A stretch of 64,000 nucleotides of DNA, from the NCBI GenBank assembly GCA_022072505.1, contig JAJVHU010000010.1, positions 93,772-157,771 of the forward strand, in the 5' to 3' direction. How positions within the stretch are numbered: the stretch's first letter is position 1; every line of letters starts with the position of its first letter. Below, piece by piece: positions 25,878 to 32,972 of this stretch. The notes below the pieces were generated by a model. It made no database searches. It was not told the origin of the DNA and saw nothing but the letters and a program-made list of their open reading frames with translations. The translations under genes and the position numbers were made by a program. This DNA comes from Phycisphaerae bacterium (GTDB lineage: Bacteria > Planctomycetota > Phycisphaerae > UBA1845).

Positions 25878-26678
25878 TCACGCACCCGTGAACCGCGGCT
25901 TGCGCTTGTCCAGAAACGCCATCACGCCCTCGCGGTGGTCCTGCGTCTTGCCCGCGGTTTCCTGCGCGTAGGCTTCGGCTTCGAGCTGCGCCGCCAGCGT
26001 GTTCGTCGCGGACGCGTACATCAACCGCTTCGTCAGCGCGATCGCCTTCGTCGGCATCGCCGCCAGCCGCCGGGCAAGCTCCATCGCCGCCGCGCGAACG
26101 TCCTCGCCGGGCACGACTTTGCATACCAGCCCCAGCGTCAAGGCGTCGGCCGCCGACAGCTTGTCCCCCGTGACGCACATCTCCAGCGCCCGCCCGAACC
26201 CGATCAGCCGCGGGAGAAAGAAGCTGCTCCCCGAGTCGGGAACCAGCCCGACGTTGATGAACACTTCGATGAAGGACGCTTTGTCCGAAGCGACCCGCAG
26301 ATCGCACGCCAGCGCCAGGCTGCACCCTGCCCCCGCCGCGACGCCGTTGACGGCCGCGATCACCGGGCGGTCCAGCTCGACGATCCGCCGGATCAGCGGG
26401 TTGTACGCCCCGCGCAGCCGGTCGCCGAGCACCAGCGCCTCGCCGCCGCGGTACTTCGACTCCAGGTCGGCCAGATCCTGCCCTGAGCAGAAGGCGCGAC
26501 CCGCCCCGGTCAGAACGACCGCCCGCACGCCGGCGTCCCGCTCGATCTGCTTGAAGGCGTCGGACAGATCCTCCGTCATGCGGCCGTTGAACGCATTGAG
26601 CTTGTCCGGCCGGTTCAGCGTCAGCACGCACACGGGTCCGTCCGTCTCGACCAGCAGCGTCTCATATCCGGTAGTCAC
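25878..26678 (-). CDS. Enoyl-CoA hydratase/isomerase family protein, PaaG-like
   Basis: The 266-residue product starts at the GTG at 26678, preceded by GAGGAG. It is a crotonase-fold enzyme: VLTLNRPDKLNAFNGRM, the oxyanion-hole segments AGRAFCSGQDLADL and NGVAAGAGCSLALACDLRVA, and FIEVFINVGLVPDSGSSFFLPRLIG. The GQDL and GLVPDSG variants are those of PaaG-type epoxyphenylacetyl-CoA isomerases, in which the Asp of PDSG is catalytic, rather than classical hydratases. Without other phenylacetate genes nearby the substrate stays open; it could act in fatty-acid or aromatic acyl-CoA metabolism. Confidence 0.9.
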   Translation of the reverse strand: MTTGYETLLVETDGPVCVLTLNRPDKLNAFNGRMTEDLSDAFKQIERDAGVRAVVLTGAGRAFCSGQDLADLESKYRGGEALVLGDRLRGAYNPLIRRIVELDRPVIAAVNGVAAGAGCSLALACDLRVASDKASFIEVFINVGLVPDSGSSFFLPRLIGFGRALEMCVTGDKLSAADALTLGLVCKVVPGEDVRAAAMELARRLAAMPTKAIALTKRLMYASATNTLAAQLEAEAYAQETAGKTQDHREGVMAFLDKRKPRFTGA

Positions 26679-26822
26679 GGGGATAGATCTCCTCAGGGAA
26701 TTCCAGTCCGGCACGCGCGACCGGATTGTAGCGGGCCGGCGCCGCAGGGGCACCCGGGTTCCCCCGCCCGGCCCGCCGGGACGCGCCAGGGCGGCATCGG
26801 CGGACGAAATTCCGGAAGGTGG

Positions 26823-26851
26823 TTCATTTTTCGATCGCGGCATCCTAGAAT
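26823..26851 (+). promoter_or_regulatory. Probable promoter of the secreted beta-helix gene
   Basis: TTCATT at 26823-26828 and TAGAAT at 26846-26851, separated by 17 bases, lie 50 bases upstream of the start at 26901. The same box pair occurs before the kelch gene at 1402. Confidence 0.5.
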
Positions 26852-26900
26852 CAGCATCGGCGAGCGGGCACGGTCCGCGCGCCGGTGGAGGGAGCACAAC

Positions 26901-28400
26901 ATGTTCAGAAAACAGGCGGGGTGGATGTTCATCGCAGCAGCGCTCCTGTCGCTGCCGGCGGCGGGCGCGGATACGTTTTACGTCGACGCCGGAACCTGTC
27001 CGGACGAAGGCGACGGCAGCGAAGGCCATCCTTTCTGCCGGATTCAGCGCGCGATCGACTTGGCGACGGACGGCGACACGATCCTCGTCCTGCCCGGAAC
27101 CTACCGGGAGAACCTCGACTTCCTGGGCAAGGACATCACGGTCCGCAGCGCGGACGGTCCCGAGGCGACCGTCATCGACGCCGGCTTCAACAGCAGCGCC
27201 GTCATATTCCACACCGGGGAGGGACGCGACGCCGTTCTTGAAGGCTTCACGCTCACCAACGGAACCGGGTTCAGCAACAACTCCTTGGATGTGGGCGGTG
27301 CTATCTCGATCAACAGCGCGTCGCCGACGATCCGAGGGAACATCATCACGAACAACGAAGCGGCGTTCGGCGGCGGGATTGACACGGAGCGCGGCAATCC
27401 GCTGATTGAGAACAACATTATCACCGGAAACATCGCCTTTGATCAGCACCTGCTTCTGCACATCTCTGGAGACGGCGGCGCAATAAGCATCTTTAATTCC
27501 TCCGCGGTCTTGATCGGCAACCGGATCTACGCGAACACCGCGCATCATAACGGCGGGGGGATCTGGTCGGATGAGGCTCCGAACGACCCGTTTACGTTGA
27601 TGTTCCGCAACAATCTCATTTACCGCAATGAAGCCCTGGGGCGCGACGGTTTCGGGGGGCTGACGGGCGGTATCCACATCGAGGGCAACCCGGAGGTGAC
27701 GATCAGTGGCTGCACGATTACACGCAATATCGCGCCCTACACCGTCGACGGCGTCATGTTGTCGGGGGAGGGACGACTCGTCGCTGCGATCGAGAACTCG
27801 ATCATTTACGGCAACAGCGCCAACCCAGGCCAAGGCCGCGAGGTCTACCTCCGCCGCGGCACGCTGGACGTGCGGTATTGCGACGTCGAGGGCGCCCAGA
27901 CCGGCGTGACCAACAACAACGGAACGCTGAACTGGGGCGCCGGAAACCTCGACGCGGATCCCGGGTTCGCCGATCCGGAAGCCGATGATTATCATCTGGA
28001 CGACTGCTCTCCGCTGGTTGACGCCGGCGATCCGGCGTTCACTCCGCTGTCCGGCGAAACCGACGTTGACGGAGACGACCGCGTCATCTTCGCGGCGATC
28101 GACATCGGGGCCGATGAGGTGGCGACCGCGTGCGGCGGCGATTGCGCGGGCTCGGAGCGGATATCCGCGACGCGCTGCCGCCAGAAAAACGGCGTCAACA
28201 AGCTGGTCGTCAAGCTCGCCGGCGGCGTTCCCGGGGACACGTTCGTCGTCCGCCTCTCCGGCGGGGAACGCCAGAGCGGGACGGTCCGGGACACCGGCAA
28301 GGGCAAGGCGAAATTCCGCGGCGCGCCGTCCGGTGCGGGAGATGCGACGGCGACGTGGGGCTGCGGAGCGACGGACACGAAGGGTTACGACTGCCCCTGA
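26901..28400 (+). CDS. Secreted right-handed beta-helix protein with C-terminal WGCG domain
   Basis: The 499-residue product starts at an ATG after GGAGGGAG. Residues 1-22 are a signal peptide. Residues about 25-405 form a PbH1-type right-handed beta-helix (DTFYVDAGTCPDEGDGSEGH, NLDFLGKDITVRSADGPEAT, SPTIRGNIITNNEAAFGGGI, and so on), ending in DVDGDDRVIFAAIDIGADEV. Residues about 411-499 are a separate beta-rich module (SERISATRCRQKNGVNKLVV to ATWGCGATDTKGYDCP) shared with the protein at 51530. The N-terminal helix is paralogous to that of the giant protein at 42142. The role is probably at the cell surface, and no enzyme motif is visible. Confidence 0.88.
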   Translation: MFRKQAGWMFIAAALLSLPAAGADTFYVDAGTCPDEGDGSEGHPFCRIQRAIDLATDGDTILVLPGTYRENLDFLGKDITVRSADGPEATVIDAGFNSSAVIFHTGEGRDAVLEGFTLTNGTGFSNNSLDVGGAISINSASPTIRGNIITNNEAAFGGGIDTERGNPLIENNIITGNIAFDQHLLLHISGDGGAISIFNSSAVLIGNRIYANTAHHNGGGIWSDEAPNDPFTLMFRNNLIYRNEALGRDGFGGLTGGIHIEGNPEVTISGCTITRNIAPYTVDGVMLSGEGRLVAAIENSIIYGNSANPGQGREVYLRRGTLDVRYCDVEGAQTGVTNNNGTLNWGAGNLDADPGFADPEADDYHLDDCSPLVDAGDPAFTPLSGETDVDGDDRVIFAAIDIGADEVATACGGDCAGSERISATRCRQKNGVNKLVVKLAGGVPGDTFVVRLSGGERQSGTVRDTGKGKAKFRGAPSGAGDATATWGCGATDTKGYDCP

Positions 28401-28467
28401 CCGGCGCATCCGATCCCGACACGATCGAGCGACTGAAGCGATCCGCTCGTCTGCGACGCTGGCTGAC

Positions 28468-29019
28468 ATGAAGCTTTACACGCGCACGGGCGATGACGGC
28501 CGGACGGGGTTGATCGGCGGCGAACGCGTCGACAAGCATCACCCCCGGGTGGCCGCATACGGCGACGTGGACGAGACCAACGCCGCGATCGGGGTCGCCT
28601 GCGCCGCGGTCGCCGATGACGCGGAGCTGACCGGCATCCTGCAGTGTCTTCAGTCGGATCTTTTTGTGATCGGCGCGGAGCTGGCCGACCCCTCGGGCGC
28701 CGGCTCGACGCCGCGCGTCACCGCCGCGCAGGTCACGCTGCTGGAGCGCTGGATCGACGACGCGACGGCGCAGACCCCGCCCCTGCGACAGTTCATCCTG
28801 CCGGGCGGATCCGAGGCGGCCGCCCGGCTTCACGCCGCTCGGACGGTCGCCCGCCGCGCCGAGCGGAGCGCCGTCGAACTGCACCGCCGGTATCCGGTCC
28901 GAGCGGAGGTTATCACCTACCTGAACCGCCTGAACGACCTGCTTTTCGCGCTGGCGCGGCTCGCCAACGTCCGGCGGAACGTCCCGGATATTCCGTGGAC
29001 GCCGCCTTCGTCCGCCTAA
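28468..29019 (+). CDS. Cob(I)alamin adenosyltransferase, PduO type
   Basis: The 183-residue product starts at MKLYTRTGDDGRTGLIGGER, the ATP-binding loop signature of PduO/MMAB-type ATR enzymes. Further conserved features are DETNAAIGVACA, LQSDLFVIGAELADP, FILPGGSEAAARLHAARTVARRAERS and NRLNDLLFALARLAN. The enzyme adenosylates cob(I)alamin using ATP to give coenzyme B12. Length and motif order are normal. No B12 biosynthesis genes are near, and the gene lies between a secreted protein and folD on the same strand with gaps of 67 and 104 bases. It may supply a B12-dependent mutase elsewhere. Confidence 0.95.
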   Translation: MKLYTRTGDDGRTGLIGGERVDKHHPRVAAYGDVDETNAAIGVACAAVADDAELTGILQCLQSDLFVIGAELADPSGAGSTPRVTAAQVTLLERWIDDATAQTPPLRQFILPGGSEAAARLHAARTVARRAERSAVELHRRYPVRAEVITYLNRLNDLLFALARLANVRRNVPDIPWTPPSSA

Positions 29020-29123
29020 ATCTTGTCGCCCCGTGCCGCGCCGGCATCAGCGCGGTATCCTGATTCCGGTCCGCGAGATCCCGCCGCGTTCTCGGCCCGC
29101 TCGGCGGACCTGCCGGAGAACTC

Positions 29124-30011
29124 ATGAGGGAGGCACGGATCATCAACGGAGAGTCGATCGCGCGGCGCCTTCGGGAGGAGGCGGCGGACGCCGTCCGGCG
29201 GATGACGGCGGAAGGCGCTCGGCCGAGCCTCGACGTTCTGATGGTCGGCGACCCGTCCGCCGGCGCGATTTACGCCCGGTCGCAACGCCAGCAGTGCGAG
29301 CAGGTCGGCATCGTGTACCGCCTGCACACGTTGCCGGAGGATGCGACGGAATCCGCGATCCGCGAGCGCATCCGCGAGCTGAACAATGACCCGGCGGTGA
29401 CCGGGATTCTCCTGAACCTTCCGCTGCCGCCCGGCATCGACACTCACGCGATGCAGTTCTACATCGATCCGTATAAGGACGTGGAAGGCGTCAACCCGGC
29501 CAACATCGGTCTGCTTTTTTATGACTCGCCGATCATGGCGCCCTGCACGGCGCTGGCGGTGATGGAAGTGCTCAAGGAGGCGGGCCTGAGCGTGCGCGGA
29601 CTGGACGCGGTCGTCGTGGGTCAGGGACCGGTGGCGGGACGTCCGATTTCGCTGTTCCTCGGGCACGAGATGGCGACCGTCACCGGCTGCCACGTGGCGA
29701 CGAAGGATCTCGCCGAGCACACCCGCCGCGCGGACCTGCTCATCGTCGCGGTCGGCAAGCCCGGGTTGATCCGTGCCGAGCACGTCCGCCCCGGCGCGGT
29801 CGTCATCGACGTCGGGATCAACCGGGTGCGCGATCCCGAAGGACGCACGCGCGTCGTCGGCGACGTGGATTACGACAGCGTCCGGTCCGTCGCAGGGGTG
29901 CTGACGCCCGTCCCCGGCGGTGTCGGACCGGTCACGGTCGCGATGCTGCTGCGCAGCGCCGTCGAAGCCGCTCGCAAGCAACTCGTCGTGCCCCGGCGCC
30001 TCGACACGTGA
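29124..30011 (+). CDS. folD: FolD-family methylene-THF dehydrogenase, catalytic Lys replaced
   Basis: The 295-residue product starts at an ATG after GGAG. FolD normally oxidises 5,10-methylene-THF and hydrolyses the methenyl product to 10-formyl-THF. The Rossmann domain (VVVGQGPVAGRPISLFLGHE, HTRRADLLIVAVGKPG) and the C-terminal PVPGGVGPVTVAMLL are recognisable. In the first domain the conserved YVxxK reads YARSQ, so the catalytic Lys is Gln. KDVDG is KDVEG and the PCTP motif is PCTA. Loss of that Lys is known to abolish cyclohydrolase activity, so this may be a dehydrogenase-only or repurposed paralogue. It overlaps aat by four bases. Confidence 0.85.
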   Translation: MREARIINGESIARRLREEAADAVRRMTAEGARPSLDVLMVGDPSAGAIYARSQRQQCEQVGIVYRLHTLPEDATESAIRERIRELNNDPAVTGILLNLPLPPGIDTHAMQFYIDPYKDVEGVNPANIGLLFYDSPIMAPCTALAVMEVLKEAGLSVRGLDAVVVGQGPVAGRPISLFLGHEMATVTGCHVATKDLAEHTRRADLLIVAVGKPGLIRAEHVRPGAVVIDVGINRVRDPEGRTRVVGDVDYDSVRSVAGVLTPVPGGVGPVTVAMLLRSAVEAARKQLVVPRRLDT

Positions 30012-30610
30012 TCCGCCCCGACCTTCAACCCGAAGTGCTGCTCTCCGCCTACGCCAGCGGCATCTTTCCGATGGCGGACGCCGACGGACAGGTGTTCTGG
30101 TGTCAGCCGCCGAAGCGCGCGATCCTGCCGCTCGACGGGTTGAAGGTGTCACGCTCCCTGCGCTCGACGATCCGCAAAGGCGTTTATGAATGCCGGGCCG
30201 ACGCCGCGTTCCGCGAGGTGATCGAGGCATGCGCCGATCGCCCCGACGGAACGTGGATTTCGAACGAGATCCGTGACGCCTACGCCGAGCTTCATCGCCT
30301 CGGGTTCGCGCACAGCGTCGAGTCCTGGTGCGAGGGATCGCTGGCGGGCGGCTTGTACGGCGTGGTGCTGGGCGGAGCGTTCTTCGGCGAGTCGATGTTC
30401 CACCGTCGGACCGACGCTTCGAAAGTCGCCCTCGTCAATCTCGTGGACCGCCTCGTCGCCGGCGGTTACGTCCTCCTCGACGCCCAGTTCCAGACCGACC
30501 ACCTTCGCAGTCTCGGCGCCATCGAGATCCCGCGGCGCGAATATGAGCGCCGCCTTCGCGCGGCGCTGAAGGTCAAAGCCCGGTTTCCGTCGCGGTTCGG
30601 TACGACGTAA
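30008..30610 (+). CDS. aat: Leucyl/phenylalanyl-tRNA-protein transferase
   Basis: The 200-residue product begins at the GTG at 30008, overlapping the folD stop by four bases. Aat attaches Leu or Phe from aminoacyl-tRNA to N-terminal Arg/Lys of proteins, marking them for ClpS/ClpAP. The order is typical: SAYASGIFPMAD, a Trp-containing segment FWCQPPKRAILPLDGLKVSR, DGTWISNEIRDAYAELHRLG, AHSVESWCEGSLAGGLYGVV, GAFFGESMFHRRTDASKVAL, LLDAQFQTDHLRSLGAIEIP. The usual WWSPxPR is FWCQPPK. The size matches the family (about 200-230). The pairing with folD has no evident logic. Confidence 0.94.
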   Translation: MIRPDLQPEVLLSAYASGIFPMADADGQVFWCQPPKRAILPLDGLKVSRSLRSTIRKGVYECRADAAFREVIEACADRPDGTWISNEIRDAYAELHRLGFAHSVESWCEGSLAGGLYGVVLGGAFFGESMFHRRTDASKVALVNLVDRLVAGGYVLLDAQFQTDHLRSLGAIEIPRREYERRLRAALKVKARFPSRFGTT

Positions 30611-30661
30611 CTCCGCAGGCGACCGTTGCGGACCGGAACGCGCCACGCACAATGCGCGGAC

Positions 30662-32353
30662 ATGAAGCGAACCGGACACAGAGGCGTCAGCGCGCCGGCG
30701 GACCGCAACCCGGTCGCGTCGGCGTGGACCGTCCGGCGCATCCTCCTCCTCGGCCTGACGCCGCTGGTCGTCCTGATCCTGCTGGCGTGGACGGAGGTTC
30801 CGCTGGGCCAGCCGGACTACCTGGTCTACCGGTACTCGCAGTGGCGGCTTGTGCGCCTGATGCGGGCCTGCGTTCCGGCGCTGATCGGGGCGGGGATGAT
30901 CTGGTCGCTGCACCGCAGTCGCCTTGACCGCGGGAGCCTTGCGTCCTGGGTGTGCGTCGCCGGGACGGCGGCGCTGGCGGCGTGGACGTGGTTCGCCCCG
31001 CCTCAACCGGTCTCGCAGCACATGTTCAACCTGAATTCTCCGTCGCACGACGGCGCGTTCATCTGGGAGGCGGAGGAGGTGGGTGATCCGCGGACCTACG
31101 TTTCCGCCGTGTTTTATGAGCGACTCCGGCTGGACGTGGCGCGGATGCGCGGCACGCGCGTGTTGAGCAATCCGCCCGGAGCGACGTTGCTCGCGTGGGC
31201 GTGTCAGCGGCTGATCCGGGATCATCCGCGCTGGCGGGACTTCGCGGATCGCATTCTGAACTGGGGGGACGCCGCCCCGGACAGCGCGCCCCAGGCGGGG
31301 TCTTCCGCCAACCCTGCCAGCCGTGACGCGGGGGATCCTGAAGAAGCGTGGCCTGAGGATTTCCGGACGGCGGTGCTTTTCAGCCTTGTGTTGACGCTGC
31401 TGTGGGCGCTGTCCTGGCCGCTGGGGTACGCCGTTGCGCGGCTTTACCTGCCGCCCGCGGCGGCGCTGGTCATCGGGACGGCCTGCGCCTGGAACCCGGC
31501 GACGCTCAACTTCACGCCCGGGAAGGATCCGGCGCAGGGGCTGACCACGCTGATGATTGTTTACCCTGCGTTGCGGGGATTTCTGCGCGGGTCCGGGGCG
31601 TGGTCGTGCCTCAGCGGAGCGGCGTTGATCGCGGGGCTGACGCTGGGGCTGGTTCATGCGTGGGTTGCTCTGATCCTCGCCGCGGGGACGGGGCTTTGCG
31701 CCTGGCGGTCGCGTGGCGCGGGGCGGTGGTTCAAGATCAATCTGCTTCCCGCCTGCGTCGGCGCGGGGCTGAGCGTCGCCGCGTTGTACGCGCTGACCGG
31801 GTGGAATCTTCCGCGAACATGCGTGGCGGTGACGCTGCGTTATCCGCAGATCCAGGTGCATCTGCGCGAGGGGGGGTACACGTTCGTCGGGTTTCCGGTC
31901 TTCCTGCTTTTTGCCGGTCCGACGTTCTGGGTGCTCGCGGCGACCGCAATGCGCGTCATGACGGCGGATCGAGGTCGGCGCTGCGTCGCCGGCGCGTCCA
32001 CCGAAATGTCGGACGTCGCGGCGGCGGCGGGCCGCTGGATCATGCTGGCGGCGGCCCCGTGCCTGATGTACTGCTACTTCTTCGCCAACAACAACGAAAT
32101 CGCGCGGTTGTGGATGCCCTTCCTGACGCTGCTGACGGTGTCGCTGTCGATGATGCTGAGGGACCGCCTCGGGTCGCCGAACGAGACGGATGTCGCGACC
32201 CTCCGGAGCGCGGACGCGCCATCGGACCGGTCCGTCAGGCCGGTTCTGCTGCTGTTGCTGGCGCTTCAGTTAGGCGTCACGCTGATGCACTGGTCGTTGA
32301 TGGACGCACGAGAGGCGGAGTGGCGCCTGAGCACCGGCGTGAACTGGGGGTGA
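30662..32353 (+). CDS. Polytopic membrane protein, possibly GT-C-like
   Basis: The 563-residue product starts at the ATG at 30662. It has an N-terminal helix (ILLLGLTPLVVLILLAWTEV) and about ten to eleven further hydrophobic helices. A large extracytoplasmic loop follows helix three (residues about 110-225, with RVLSNPPGATLLAW). The layout and the NPPG motif recall membrane glycosyltransferases of GT-C type, but no DxD/DE catalytic signature is clear, so the function is open. The ribosome site is weak. It is convergent with the GbsR-like gene, 12 bases away. Confidence 0.7.
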   Translation: MKRTGHRGVSAPADRNPVASAWTVRRILLLGLTPLVVLILLAWTEVPLGQPDYLVYRYSQWRLVRLMRACVPALIGAGMIWSLHRSRLDRGSLASWVCVAGTAALAAWTWFAPPQPVSQHMFNLNSPSHDGAFIWEAEEVGDPRTYVSAVFYERLRLDVARMRGTRVLSNPPGATLLAWACQRLIRDHPRWRDFADRILNWGDAAPDSAPQAGSSANPASRDAGDPEEAWPEDFRTAVLFSLVLTLLWALSWPLGYAVARLYLPPAAALVIGTACAWNPATLNFTPGKDPAQGLTTLMIVYPALRGFLRGSGAWSCLSGAALIAGLTLGLVHAWVALILAAGTGLCAWRSRGAGRWFKINLLPACVGAGLSVAALYALTGWNLPRTCVAVTLRYPQIQVHLREGGYTFVGFPVFLLFAGPTFWVLAATAMRVMTADRGRRCVAGASTEMSDVAAAAGRWIMLAAAPCLMYCYFFANNNEIARLWMPFLTLLTVSLSMMLRDRLGSPNETDVATLRSADAPSDRSVRPVLLLLLALQLGVTLMHWSLMDAREAEWRLSTGVNWG

Positions 32354-32365
32354 CGTCCGCGCGGT

Positions 32366-32920
32366 TTATGCTTTCTTTCCCTGATCCTGAAGAAACTTCG
32401 CCGCAACGGACACCCCGCGCGGACCGAGGCGGAACATCGCCTCGAACGCGGCGTTCATCGTGGTGAAGAACTCGAGGATCGCCGCAAACCTGCGCTCGTA
32501 CGACTCCGCCGACGCGGAGGCTTTTCCCGCCCCGGCGCGATCCTTCGCGACCAGCGTCCGACAGCGCTCCAGCGTGTCCAGGATCGGCTCGATCTCGCGC
32601 CGCTTCCGCTCGCGGATGATCGTCTCGAACATCTGCCAGACATCGGTCTCGGCCTGGAAATACTCCTTGCGGTCGCCGCGCTGGTGCAGGCGCTGAATCA
32701 GCCCCCAGTTGACGAGCTGACGCAGGTTCATGCTGGCGTTGCCGCGGGAGATGGCGAGGCGCTCCATCATGTCGTCCATGCAAAGCGGGCGCGGCGCCAG
32801 GTACAGCAGCGCGTGAATCTCGGCCATCGTGCGGCTGATGCCCCAGCCGGCGGCCATCTCCCCCCAGCGGCGGATGAAGAGCGCTTCCGCGTCGATGATC
32901 CCGGTGCGCGTGACGGTCAT
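32366..32920 (-). CDS. GbsR/MarR-family transcriptional regulator
   Basis: The 184-residue product starts at the ATG at 32920, eight bases after GGAGG. The N-terminal half is a winged helix (GISRTMAEIHALLYLAPRPL, DDMMERLAISRGNASMNLRQ, NWGLIQRLHQRGDRKEYF) with the TMAEIHALLYL segment typical of GbsR-like repressors of choline/glycine-betaine genes and related efflux regulators. The C-terminal half is a helical dimerisation region. A well-formed promoter with an internal dyad sits directly upstream, consistent with autoregulation. No betaine gene lies nearby. Confidence 0.9.
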   Translation of the reverse strand: MTVTRTGIIDAEALFIRRWGEMAAGWGISRTMAEIHALLYLAPRPLCMDDMMERLAISRGNASMNLRQLVNWGLIQRLHQRGDRKEYFQAETDVWQMFETIIRERKRREIEPILDTLERCRTLVAKDRAGAGKASASAESYERRFAAILEFFTTMNAAFEAMFRLGPRGVSVAAKFLQDQGKKA

Positions 32921-32943
32921 GCGGCAACCTCCAGATCATGCAT

Positions 32944-32972
32944 ATTGTACTTTCAAATCATTCTGAAATCAA
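32944..32972 (-). promoter_or_regulatory. Promoter of the GbsR-like gene with an operator-like dyad
   Basis: On the minus strand TTGATT (32967-32972) and TACAAT (32944-32949) are exactly 17 bases apart. TTTCA/TGAAA inverted half-sites with an 8-base spacer (32951-32968) fill the spacer region. The -35 box overlaps the stop codon of the upstream gene. Confidence 0.7.

Noticed and set aside
24310-26631. 773-codon reading that extends the ThuA/DUF1080 gene upstream
   Set aside because: The first 289 codons are antisense-frame noise over the enoyl-CoA hydratase; the GGAGG before the ATG at 25764 and the signal peptide set the start.
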